Shown in pieces: positions 10,665 through 21,947 of a stretch of DNA of 64,000 bases. Position numbers and translations under genes: made by a program. Within the stretch, counting starts at the first letter, position 1; each line of letters starts with the position of its first letter. Source of the DNA: Thelonectria olida (taxonomy: Eukaryota > Ascomycota > Sordariomycetes > Hypocreales > Nectriaceae). The stretch covers positions 3,844,001 through 3,908,000 of the forward strand of contig JAGPYM010000001.1 of assembly GCA_020736575.1 (NCBI GenBank), read 5' to 3'. Below the pieces are notes generated by a model. That model had not been told where the DNA came from. It was given only the letters and a program-made list of their open reading frames with translations, and did no database searches.

Positions 10665-13605
10665 CTAAGCAGCCATGACAGACTGACTGCCACCAAGCTG
10701 ACGCTTAACCTGCTCGCGAGCCCAGCGAGCCGTCTCGATGGTTCGAGGCATGTACTCTCGGTTGGTCTTAGTCTCCTTGATCATAGCAGTGAGCCAGTCT
10801 TGGCGGAAGGCATCCACAAGCTCGCCGTTGGGGTAAGCATCGGCGAGATCACTAAAAGGGTCGTTAGTCTCATCGTCGGTGAGTCAAACAAGGCGGAAAC
10901 TTACCCAACGACTCCCATGCAGGCACGCATCAACGGCTCACTACGGTTGATGTCTTCGGCAATGATGCTAAGGAGGTTGAAGATGGTAGGGACGTATGGC
11001 TGCAGTGCTTGTGCTGCGACTTTGTTAGCATCTGACAGTGTAGGTGAATTCATCGTCAACTCACTCTTCTGGCTTGCCTTCATGGCGCCAATAATACCAC
11101 CCCAGGCATCCATAATACCCTCACGCAGGGACACAACGTAGTCGAACATCTCATAAGCCACATCTGTAGTAGTGTGGACGGTGGAAGCCTGCTCCAAAAC
11201 CTGGGCAACGACAGAGAGGTAGGTCTCGAAGTGGCCACCGATGGCGCCAGCAATATCGCCAAAGCACTGCAGGATAGCAGGCTTGAACTGGTTGCCGAGA
11301 GTGGTGCTCCTTAGGTTGTTCAGGAGATAGTTCATGAAGTTGTCGCAGTAAGGCTGGCTGCGCTCACCCAGGGACCTGGTGATGTCGCTGACCAAGCCGA
11401 TAGCCATGGAACAGAGACTCGGCTCTTCCTGGTTGCCAAGAGCGTTGTACAAGAAAGGCGCAAAAGCATCCATATACTTGACAAAGTCCTCCTCCATAGC
11501 GGTAGCCAGGCTGCTGATGGTAGCAAAGACTGCGTCAGGCACACTGGACTTGCCGCCAACGCTTTGCAGGATCTGGAGGAGAATCTGCATAACGCGGTCT
11601 CCCTGGGGAATAATCTCCTTATCCAGGCGGCTAATGATGGCCTGGAGGACGGTGCAGAGACTGTTTTGCATCTCCTCAAGGGTGATCTTGTCCTCGACGC
11701 TAACGACTTGGCTTTGCATGGGAACAGTCTCCTCGAGACGCTTGATAATAACATCGGAGAGCGAGGCAATAGGCTGCAGACTCTCGGTGGCAGCGTTCTG
11801 AACAAAGACATTCAGAACCTCGTATGCGGCAGTTCGCACGGAGGTATCGGCGTCAGTTCGGGCGGTAACCTCGAGGAGAGAGCTGACGGCATTGTTGAAG
11901 TGAGGGGTGAGGGCATTGGTGGGAGCGCCAAAATCGCCAGCGAAACGCTCAGCCAAGTTCATCAGAGCCCAGCAGCAAGAAGGCGCCATCTTGGCGTTGC
12001 TAAGGAGGCCCTTGAAGAGCGACTCGATGAGGGTAGGAAGGTGGGTTTCCGGGTCGATAGCTTCAGAGCACGCCTCAGTAATGCGGCCAAGAGCATATGC
12101 GGTGGAATCCCGGACGTGGAGGGACTGGTCGTCCATCATGGTGATAAGAATAGGAAGGGCCTGCTTCACGATGGGGTCCAAGACCTTCTCATCAGGACCC
12201 TCCATAATAGCGCCAAAGGCAGAGACAGCAGCGTCTCGGTTGTTCCATTCCTCGGATCGGAGGTTGCCCTCAACAAACTGTAGTACAGGGGTGATGATGG
12301 TAGCACCGACAGCCTGGGCGTAAAGTTGAAGGGACTGATAAGCGGCGCGGGAGAGGTTGTACTCGTCGTCCGTGGCGTCCTCATCCTGCTTCGTGAGAAG
12401 CATCAACAGCACGGGAACCACCTCATTAGCGGCAACGCGAGCGAAGTTGTAGAATGGACGCATCATATCGGAGACCTCGGTTTGAGCGTTGTCGTCCTCA
12501 ATAGAGATTTCCTCCTCGCAAACAGTGCTCCAGAACTCGACAGCCAGCTTAGCAACATCCTCATCGGAGGACTTCATGCCAAGAATGGTGAGACCGAACA
12601 GAGCCTTTTCCATGTAAAAACGCATGTTCTCGTAGTAGAGGGCCATGATTCGGTTCAGGCAGCCGAAAGCGCCTTGCTGTATCCGGGAGTCGTCGGCCTG
12701 AGTGGCCTCGCAAACGACCTGCATGATGTAGTTGCGCTCACCCTCATGCTTAAAGTTGTTGCTAACAAATTCGAGGGAGTCGCCGAGAGCTGTAATGGCG
12801 GCAAGACGGACCTCGGGGTTCGCCTCCTCCTTTCGGGCACCCTGAACAACGGCGGTCAAGATGGCATTCGAATGTGTGACCAAAGCCATACGCAGCTCGG
12901 CGTCTTGGCTTTCGCAGATATAACCGATGGTGGTCAGGGAGGATTGCTTCTGATAGTCGGCACCCTCGCTCACGTTCTTGACGAGGAATGGAAGAAGATC
13001 GGCCCATTGGTTACGGGGCAACTCAATGGTGGCGATGGAGGCGATGACTTGGGCAGCAGCACTGCCGGCCTGGACGTTGGAAGAGCCTAGCGTCTGCAGA
13101 GTGAGCTGCTTGACTCTGGTCTTGGTATCGTCGTCTGTTTGTTGTAGCCATTTTGACTGCAACTCTTGCTGTCGAGCAAAGTCGCGGGCTGTGAAGGCGT
13201 TCTTGAGAGCAATACCGGCGGCGGCTCGGATGGAACCATCAGCAGAGTCGTTTGCAAGTTCTTGCACGAGGGTAGCGAGGTATAGAGGCTGGACACAGGC
13301 GAGGACGGTTAGTTAAATTCACGGTGCGCTCAGGGGGCGGGAGAGATCAGGGGTGGCGTACGAAGTTGCTCTCGGCGGCTTGGGCGAGTTGGCTTTCGGC
13401 GGCGTTTCGCAGATTCGCGTCTGGGGAAAGGAGTCAGCACAACTGTATCTCTCTTCCACGGGAGTACGAGGAGGGGGACGAAGGACGATTCATCAACAAT
13501 GGGACGAGAGGCGGAGGGAGGAGGGGGTGAAGGAGCGGTTGGACGAGGTTACTCACCGGGCGACAGCGAATTCGCGAGCACCTGGTTAATCTCTGAGCTC
13601 GACAT
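10665..13605 (-). CDS. KAP95: importin subunit beta-1 (karyopherin 95)
   Basis: Importin beta carries cargo, usually with importin alpha, through the nuclear pore and is released by RanGTP. Five exons on the minus strand (13605-13557, 13420-13362, 13288-11065, 11013-10905, 10851-10665) give about 875 residues, the usual size (yeast Kap95 is 861). HEAT-repeat helices run throughout; recognisable conserved stretches include 'GIALKNAF' near the N-terminus, 'YICES', 'GSDEDVA'-like 'SSDEDVAKLAVEFW', 'WNNRDAAVSAFGAIMEGP' and 'DSTAYALGRITE'. The short first two exons code for MSSSEINQ..., restored in frame with 'PLYLATLVQELANDSADG'. Introns have consensus donors and CTAAC-type branch points. The 51-base intron near 11040 could be retained in frame. 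The 5' neighbour region is a long promoter. A very secure call. Confidence 0.96.
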
Positions 13606-15965
13606 GGTGGCAGTGTTAGAGGCACGTCGTCATGCGGATTCGGCCCAGAAAGAAGAGAGTTGAGCAGAGCGTCCGAGTCGAGCGAGACAAGAAAAGACGT
13701 CGTTGAAAGGCGCACGTGTCGACAAGGTAAAACTGGCTTGCGGCGGAGGGGCGGGGGTTTTTTTTCCTTGGGAAGTGGGCGTAGTGTAGGCCTGAGTCGG
13801 AGCCAGGAAGCAGGCGGAAGACTGTGTGAAGAAGGAAGGAAGTGGGTTTGGTTGTAAAAAGAGGACCCAAAACAAAGAGGGAGAGAGAGTAAATAGAAGA
13901 GAAAGAAGCCTGATGCGCTGACTTTGAGGCCCGAAGGTAGATGCAGACAAAGACGGTCGTCTTGTTCTTCGTTTGGGGTTGCACACGGCGACTTTTTGGG
14001 AGGAAGGAGGGAGAAGTTGAGGGAGAGAGACGGGGGCTCAAGTGAGTCTTGGTTATGCGGTGGAAGGAGGATATTGGGGGTTTTGATGGAAGGCGGCCAA
14101 GGCAACTTGCCTCAGCAACTAACTGGAGGTTTACCAAAGCGGGGGCAAAAAATGTTCACAAACAAACCTAGACTGCAGCGTACCTGCCTGCTGTACCTCA
14201 CGAATAATAACGGCAATTCACTTCAACCTCCTTCCTGCTTTGCTTCTCTCGAACTAAACTTTATTGGCACTGTATCCGCACGGCCTCACCTCCGTTTCAC
14301 CCCTCAGGTTCGAAGAAACCGATGAGTCAACCTTACCTACAATACCTACCTTTTCATCACAGTCATCACAACAAGCCACAGCTCGACAGACATCAACAGC
14401 CAAAGGGCTCCTTCAGAAGCGCACATAAGCACAGATTCAAAACAAAGCCTCAAGCCGCTCACCTACATTTTACCTCACATATGGATCCTTGTCGACCGCC
14501 ATTCTTCCACTCGCTTCTATTCCCAGGCAGCGAGGGGCACACAGCAAGCAAGCTGCATCCACCGCGACTGATTCGTCCGTTTTCTTAGCTCCCCAGCTCT
14601 TCACCTCCAAGTTCCCCCACCTTTTGCAGCATCACCCAACGTCAGGTGCGTTCCCTGTGCGGCGATGCGCATTGCAGCTGGGGGGCCTTGCATCACGGAG
14701 CAAAGAGCACACCCAACCCATGGTACCACGCACAACAAATCGTTCCCGGCCGCCTGGACTGCCTTGAACTCTCGGCTACCAGAACGGAGGCCCGGTAGTT
14801 TAGGGCTCACGAGGAATGTTCCGCTCGTCCTATGAAAATCGTTATTACAGGGCACATCGATATGCTGGGATATTCCTACAGAGTCGGGTCCCCTTTGTCC
14901 TCGAAGCCCCACTTTCCTCCTCTCGACGAATCAAGGCGCATATTTTCATCACGGCCGAACCTCGCTTAATTTTGATAGCGAGATAACCTGCCCCTCCTCC
15001 CCTTGCTCGAAGGACTCATTCATCGATGAGTCGAACATGGGAAGTCCTTCACACGAATGAATGGCGACAGCAAAATTATGCCGGTTGACTGGTGCTAGAG
15101 CTGCTAAGGGTCATGTTCCTGCCGTTTCCCCCCTAAAAAGCGTGAATTTGGGTCCTGCCCACCACATCTCAGTTGGCGACTTCCGGCACAGTGCGAGCCT
15201 CCGTCTGGCAACTGAGTTCTCGCCGAGTCGCAGTCCGTTCCCTCCCCGGGCCGTTCACTCGTCTCAGGGCACTCACTCCCTCTACGTCAACTTACGCCCG
15301 CACCACATCGCACCGCGTCCTCCCGCTCGATCGAGAATCAGGAATGGCATGTCAAAATTGATACAGGAACAAACAGGGTTTCGTTCCTGATATGGTCGCT
15401 TCTATCTGAGACGTAGCCCAACTACCTATTCGTTCCTAAACGTTAACTTTGTTCACAGAGAACCCTCTCACTTCCTTCCCATTTGCTAGATTCATCATTG
15501 CTTCGTTTCGCAACTCCCAACTCCAACCTTGACTCACCACCCCATCTCCTATCCACTGCTTCAGCCCAATCTGCTAATATTAAGTCGTTTCTCTGTTTGT
15601 ATTGTTTTCAGACCGAAAAGTGAAGACTTTCCCCCGGGCAATTTCACGACCCTTCTCCACATCTTCCCTAGCAACCACCGCTTCGTCGCCCCCGACCTTA
15701 CCATGCTAGGCCTTTGGCTTATAAAACGGCAGAATCTCATTAAAGGAAACCCACGATTCGCGGCCGTGGTGCGTGCAGCGTTGGGCTCAGAAGGGGGAGC
15801 GGAGGTTGATGCTAATTACAGTCCTCGCGCTCCGTTCAATCCGTACGCACTTACTTACTTCGTGAAGAATCGTAGATGAGTGGCGCCTTGGTTTCCCGTC
15901 ATCTTCCTCAACGCGGACCACAAGGGTCACAAAAGGGGTTGTTGGTTCCATCTTCTTCGAGGGGC

Positions 15966-16007
15966 AAAACACGTACCTACAAACAGAAAACACGCACCTA
16001 CAAACAG
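15966..16007 (+). repeat. two-copy 21-base tandem duplication
   Basis: Two adjacent copies of a 21-base unit (starting AAAACACG and ending ACAAACAG) differ at one position. No coding context is visible. Confidence 0.85.
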
Positions 16008-16094
16008 CCAATTCCACCCAACTTTTTCCCACTTCATCAATTTTCGTCCCATTTCCCCCATCTTAACGATAAAATAACATACAGAAGCCACCGC

Positions 16095-16131
16095 GGTTAG
16101 GGTTCGGGTTAGTTAGGGTCAGAAGGTTAGG
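16095..16131 (+). repeat. degenerate telomere-like TTAGGG motifs
   Basis: Within 37 bases there are two exact TTAGGG hexamers plus near matches (TTCGGG, GGTTAGG). TTAGGG is the telomere unit of most filamentous ascomycetes. Too short and imperfect to be a telomere; could be an interstitial trace or a binding site for TTAGGG-binding factors. Confidence 0.5.
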
Positions 16132-16707
16132 ACGAGAATGTGAGGAGTTGGGGATAAGGGTAGAATTAGGTATGGAATATGGACTGGTTAGGCGTTATGG
16201 TGTTGGGTATGATTAGTGTACTAAGCCGAGATAGATTCGCTTGGAGGTTTGTGTTTTTTCCCTGTAGGTGCGTTCTGAGGTATTCATCTTCTTCTTCTTC
16301 GAGTTCCGACTTGTTCGTCAAATTCCATCGACTACAGACTGACGGGACAAACCCTACCAACATCTCAAACACTCCGTCGCCTCAAACAACTTGCCAAACA
16401 TAAATGTTCCAGATTTCCCTACCGAGCTAAATGCAAAGCTACGTTCCCTAGTACGTAGTATCATTTTGATTTTCCTATCCCCTGCAGCTTGAAAATGCAC
16501 AGTTTCGTAACCAAAGGCCATGTGGCCAGCGAGTGACTGTCTCCGACAAATCAGGCATGCCATATCCTGCGACTCGCATTGCGTCACCAACAAAAAATGG
16601 TTTTCTTTTTTCGGATTGTCCCTCGGATCCTTCCTTTTCACTTGACCCTTAACTCATCTGCGAACGGCATGCATGAGTTTCCTTGACCGGTGGACTGGAT
16701 TGCCCGT

Positions 16708-18862
16708 TTACATGGCATTCGCCTTCTCCTCCAACAGGCTCACCACAGATGAGCCATTGGTTCCGTTAGTCCCATTGGTTCCGTTCAGATCCAGGTGCTC
16801 AATCTTCTGGGTGACGGCGTCTGCGGTAGGCTTGGCGACAAATGGGCTACCGGGACGGCTGCTGGCAAACTGCAGTTTCAAGTCAGCATGATGTGTTTCA
16901 AGGCGGAGGTGGGAAAACTTACGTTGCTGGCAGCACTCAGGAGAGCAATCAGAGAACTCTGGACCACATCCTCGTGGATGCCTACACCCCAGACTCGCTG
17001 CTTGCCCTCGTTGGTGGTGCACTCAATGTAGGTGGCAGCCTTGACATCGCGGCCCTTGCCGATGGCGTGCTCCTTGTAGTCGCGAACATCCAGGCTGACG
17101 CCAACATTGCGGAGGGCATTGGCCAGACTGGAGATGGGACCGTTGCCCTTGCCGTGAAGTTTGAACTCGCGGCCGTCAACGGCTACCACACCGTCGAAAA
17201 CTCGCTTGAGGTTCTTAGTATCCCGAGTCTTGCCAGGGGCGGGAGGGACGGGCGACGACGACCGATCGGTTGTGATGCTATAGTCGACGAGGTTGAATCG
17301 GGGGTTGTCCCTCAGGAAGTAAGTTTGCTCAAAGAGATCAGTGATCTCATGTGACAGCAGTTCGCGGCCAAGCTCGTCGGCCTTGTTCTGGACAATAGTC
17401 GAGAAAGCGACCTGGAGGCCACGGGGTAGGTCCAGAGCGAGCTTGCGGAGGATGATCCAGGCGGCACCGCCCTTGCCGCTCTGGGAGTTGACGCGGATGA
17501 CGGCCTCGTAAGTACGACCAATATCTGCTGGGTCCAGAGGAAGATACGGGACCTGCCAGCGGTCCTCGTACTGGAGCCCCTCTGACTCCCGCAACTGGAA
17601 TCCCTTCTTAATGGCATCTTGGTGGGATCCACTGAACGCACACACAACCAGAGAGCCACCGTAGGGGGCTCGGGGGTGGACGGGGATCTTATTACACACC
17701 TCAACGGTGTCAATGATGCTCTCCAAGTCGGAGAAGTCAACATTGGGGTGGATACCCTGGGTATACAGGTTGAGGCCCAGGGTTACCAGGTCCACGTTAC
17801 CGGTACGCTCGCCGTTTCCAAACAAACAGCCCTCGACTCTGTCAGCGCCAGCCATCTGAGCCAGCTCAGATGCGGCAACGGCGCAGCCTCGGTCGTTGTG
17901 GGGATGCAGGGAGACGCAAATCTTCTCGCGTTCCGTCACATTGCGGCAGAAGTATTCGATTTGGTCGGCGTAGACGTTGGGGGTGGACATTTCAACGGTG
18001 GCGGGGAGGTTGAAGATGATGGGGTTCTCGACCGAGGGCTCCCAGGCGGCCTTGACGGCCTCGCAGACCTTGATAACGAACTCGGGACTCGTGTCAGAGA
18101 AGGTCTCGGGACTGAATTCGAAAGCCCATTCGGTGCCCTGCTGCTCGGGGTCATCCTTGGTCAGAGAGCGAACCAGCTTGGCGCAACGGGCAGCCAGCTC
18201 CAGAGTCTCCTCTTGGGAGAAGTTGAAGACTATCCGTCGGAAGCAGTCGCTGGTGGCGAGGTAAATGTGAATAATGGCCTTCTTGGCACCCTTCATGGAC
18301 TCGATGGTGCGTCTGATCAAGTCCTCACGGCAGGGAGAAAGGACCTGCAGCCAGACATCGTCGGGAACCACGCCGGGAGTCTCGATCAGGCGGCGAGTGA
18401 AATCGAAGTCGGTTTGGGAGGCCGAAGGGAAAGAGACCTCAATCTCCTTGTAGCCGATCTCGGTCAGCATCTTGAAGTATCGCCATTTCTCGTCGCCGTT
18501 CTGGAGGGGTAGCTGTTAGACAAAGGCCGCGACAGGGAACTGGTGGGGTGGGATTGACTTGCCATGGGGTCAACCAGACTCTGGTTTCCGTCTCGGAGAT
18601 CGGTGGACAGCCATCTCGGAGGCTTGTCAATCGTCTTTGAGGGCCATTGTCGATCGGGGAGGTTGATGGTAGGGAAAGGTTTGTATTTGGTCGCAGGGTT
18701 CTTGAGCCTGCGGGGCAGAGAGACATTGTGTTAGCCGGCATCGGGCCACGGACGATGGTTCCTGTTCCTCTCTGTCTTGCGACGTCCATGCTTGAAAGAG
18801 TATGGGGGGGAAAGAGAGACAAGTTGAAGGGGAAAGCAACTCAATTCAACTCACATCACCAT
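16708..18862 (-). CDS. LEU4: 2-isopropylmalate synthase
   Basis: This enzyme condenses acetyl-CoA with 2-ketoisovalerate, the first committed step of leucine synthesis. Exons: 18862-18855 (8 nt), 18707-18563, 18500-16923, 16869-16708, giving about 630 residues (yeast Leu4 619). The HMGL-like TIM barrel shows '[10 protein letters not shown]' (Asp42 is the metal ligand), '[16 protein letters not shown]', the HxH metal motif 'SLHPHNDRG' (His250, His252) and 'GNGERTGN'. The C-terminal LeuA regulatory domain starts after about residue 480 and ends with an Asn-Gly-Thr repeat. The tiny first exon encodes Met-Val and part of Met, and joins to '[12 protein letters not shown]', which aligns with the start of the short form of yeast Leu4. 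Intron 2 (18501-18562) has a GC donor. An in-frame AUG-less extension lies upstream, and a Leu3-type site lies about 400 bp upstream. Confidence 0.95.
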
Positions 18863-20202
18863 TTTGACTGAATGCGGGGCAGACACGCGAATGCGTCTGG
18901 GGATTGTCTTTGAAGAGGGGTGGTTGATTTTTTCGAGAGAGAGAGGGAGGCGAAAAAGATTGAAGAGTCTGGAGAAGGTTTAAAGACTCAGCCGCGACTC
19001 GGTCATGATATACTTGCAAGAAGCGTATGACTCCGATGAATTCTGGGGAAACGATTCCAGAAAAGAGTCAGAGAGGGGAAACGAAAAGAAAACGAAGAAG
19101 CTTGAGTCACAAAATGGAGGATGGAATGGACTCGCAAATGGGAAACGCAGGTACTTCGTCTTCGTACCGGGCCCCCAGGGACACAAAAGAAGTCCCGAAG
19201 CCGCCACTGCCCGCGCCCTTCGATTCTAAGGTTATTATTTTTTTTTCGTTCGGTGGTGCCGGGGCCGGCAGTTTACAGCACGAGGTACGGATACGGATGC
19301 TGCAGAAAACTTGGATGCGCGGGCGAATAGCGGGGCGTGAACACACATATGAGCCAATTATGAGTTGTCTCTGGGCTGGCAATGCCGATATCGACAGTCG
19401 TCGCTTGTTGCGTCACTTTCATCTCCAATACCTTCATAAGGCCTTAGTCACACTGGAATTCAGCTGAGCTCCATGCATCGCTCACCATTAAACTCCATTT
19501 GCCTCTAGATCCCACCAATGACCTTCGATTTAAAAAATAATAATAATAAAATAAAAAATTCAGCAATTACAATCCGGCGACCTTTCCATCTTTGACATCT
19601 TGACATCTTCAATGGCCGTGACTTGGACCACCGCGGGGTCGGCGGGGAAGGGCGCAGGGCGCGGTACCCGGTGTTCTTCCGGCCGGCCAAGTTCGGGTAT
19701 GAGGTCACCGTCTCTCAGCCATCCAATCACACATCATCTCAGCCGCCCCTCCTCTCCTCCCCCTGTGTCTTACATGCCTCACTCATCACTCCGTGCGTGT
19801 TGGCCGCCCTGCGCTTGACATTGCCGTGCTGTCTCCATTTTATAGTCATAACTCGTAATTTAATTGAAAGCTCTCATCCTTAGCCCAAGACATCTACAAT
19901 TATCCAACCCTGACCCATACTCAATTGTCCTCGCGCCCGTCTGACTTGATATCATAATTCATACATCCTCCCCTCTGTCTGATGATTCCAATAGTTGCCA
20001 AATTGATCCAAGCCTCCAGAAAGTCGAGAAAACGCTCATCAGAAACAGACACATATGTCCTGTGGTCCGGAGCGTTCACATATCCATAATCAGATAGCAT
20101 CTGTCGTCCTCTATCCCTCGCATCGCATCTACGGCATCAAGGTACCATGATCATGCCTCTCATGCCTGACAACGCCAAAGGTATAACAACGGAACACTCC
20201 CT
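18863..20202. other. intergenic: isopropylmalate synthase promoter and 3' flank of the DUF8035 gene
   Basis: No gene is supported. The first 117 bases upstream of the synthase ATG remain open in its frame without an ATG. A perfect Leu3-type palindrome lies at 19258-19269. AT-rich 'aaaaaataataataataaaataaaaaa' occurs at about 19530-19557. Confidence 0.55.
19258..19269. promoter_or_regulatory. Leu3-type binding palindrome GCCGGGGCCGGC
   Basis: The 12 bases form the perfect inverted repeat GCCGG-GG-CCGGC, matching the CCGGNNCCGG core of the Zn2Cys6 regulator Leu3, which controls leucine genes in response to alpha-isopropylmalate. It lies about 396 bp upstream of the 2-isopropylmalate synthase ATG, the classic Leu3 target. 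Match seen directly; function is inferred. Confidence 0.7.
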
Positions 20203-21947
20203 CTATCGGAGGTAGCCTCGAGGAGGCGCTCGTCCCTCGTAAACGAGATCACGCTCCACAACTTCCTCCCAGCGAGGACCACCTCCCCAGGAGCGGTGAC
20301 GACTACGGTCCCAGTCCTCTTGGTATTCTCGCTCCCACTCGATCTCACGGGCACGCTGCTTTCGAGCTCTGCGGATCTCATCTGAGATGTCGACGAGTTG
20401 CAACACGTCGTCCTATGAACTAGTTAGCGAGGGTTTTGAGAGTCGTATGGGTTTGTTGCCAAGAACTTACATATCGTAGGTAGTCCATGATGTAAAAGAA
20501 TTGACCTGTCTCCTCATACTCATAACCCATCTCCTCAATGGCCTCTCGCACCACCAGGTCCTTGGTAATCTCAGTCCACATATCCTTGGGCGGTGGCGGC
20601 GCAGGTCGCGCAACCCGGCGGTCGGTGACCTTTTCGATGTCAATCTCGCGCTCGCGGTCGTAGACTGAGACACTGAGACGGTCACGGCTTGGTGGGGGAG
20701 ATGGCTCCTTAGGAGCCGGGGCCGGGGGTGGAGCTGGGGCAGGAGCGCCCTCTCTCTCGGGGATGAACTTGGTTCGGCGAACACCGCTGTACTTTGTAAA
20801 AGTGGTGTCGGTGGTTGCGCCGCCAATACCATCCATACGAATGCGCTCAGTGCCAGGAGGAACATCTACAATGGCCCAGTCCTTGGTGGCGCCTCCCCAG
20901 GCCTCGCCCATGTGACCGCGAGAGTCGATCTTGGAGGTGAGATAATCTCCTTCTTCGTTGTATTCTTTGGGTGTAGGGGTTGGGGCTGCTGAGTGAGCAC
21001 GGCGTCGAGTGGGCTGGTCATCAATCCTCACACGCTCCGTCTCTCGTCGAACCACTAGGTCATCATCATGGTAGTGGGATCGTCGCTCGCGACTCTTGGA
21101 TCGAGTGCGAGTCGTTCGGGTGACATCTACTTCGGTTTTATTTCGGGACAAGTTGATATCGATGTCTGTCTCGCGCTCTCTCACTTGTGAAGGAGCACGG
21201 GGCTTTGGCTTTGGGGCAGGAGGGGGAGTGGGAGGTCTGGCCTTGACAACTCCTGTGTCTTGTTAGCTTTTGAATGAGTATGCCATTGCGTTGAATGGGC
21301 TTACCGTGGTCAATATCCCTCCAGTGAGTGATGACTTCTCGCTCAATAGTTGGCCCGCGAATCACCTGAGGCGGAGGAGGGGGAGGAGTTGGCTCTCGCT
21401 TGGGGGCCGGTGGAGGAGAAGGGACTCTCTCCCGCTCAATGATGCGAGTGCGGATGCGTTCTCGCTCCTCAACTTGGGGCGGGGGTGGTGGCGGGGGGGA
21501 AGGAGATCTTCGGGGTCTCTCCACATATCTCACAACGCGAGGAGAAGGAGATCGCTTGCGAGAGGGCTCTCGAACGCGTTCTCGCTCAATAACCCTTGTA
21601 CGGGAGTGCTCGTGCACGTCTTCATGTGAATGAGAGCTGGATGAAAGGCTGCGGGGCCTCCGAATGATACGCTCCTCTCGGACGCGAACAGGGCTGGGGC
21701 TTCGATGGCGATGTCGGTCAACCGTCTCAACCTGGCGAGAACGAAGGACCACGGGCCCAGCCTCAGTGCGGCGGTTGTCCTCTCGCAGGAATGCGGGTGT
21801 CCGGTCCTCCCTGTCTCTGTTGGGAGGGCTGATGGTGACAGTGCGGCGACGATAGTCGAGCTCATCCAGCTCGGGGGCAGAGCGACGAGGATTGGGGTAA
21901 TAATCCCGCTCCTCGAAGTCGGTGGCTCTGACGCTGCGTCCGGCCAT
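20203..21947 (-). CDS. Arg/Glu-rich DUF8035-type protein
   Basis: Function unknown. Three exons (21947-21305, 21252-20471, 20412-20203) encode about 544 residues. The N-terminal half is low complexity: 'RSPSP' and 'SRKRSPSP' SR-like dipeptides, alternating 'RVIERERVREPSR' charged stretches, and proline runs of seven. The C-terminal third holds the conserved part: 'MWTEITKDLVVREAIEEMGYEYEET' followed by 'FFYIMDYLRY', then 'DDVLQLVDISDEIRRARKQRAREIEWE', the pattern I associate with the fungal DUF8035 domain. The SR-rich head resembles splicing-associated proteins, but that is compositional only. Introns 1 and 2 have GTAAG donors, and intron 1 has a clear GCTAAC branch. The start is the first ATG after a stop. 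It lies in the same orientation as isopropylmalate synthase and importin beta. Gene call secure, function not. Confidence 0.85.

Larger units (their letters stand above)
13606..16707. other. intergenic: importin beta promoter and 3' flank of isopropylmalate synthase
   Basis: No gene is supported. Just upstream of the importin start the minus strand is pyrimidine-rich (13606-14140), typical of a leader. Open frames at 14322-14767, 15061-15390 and 15529-15879 lack domain similarity, splice structure and good start contexts. The region contains a 21-base direct duplication near 15966-16007 and degenerate TTAGGG-like motifs near 16095. Confidence 0.5.

Noticed and set aside
13434..14137. Overlapping minus-strand frames of 118 to 223 codons upstream of importin beta
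   Set aside because: They arise from the pyrimidine-rich leader/promoter; no conserved motif, and the importin start is fixed by its own first exons.
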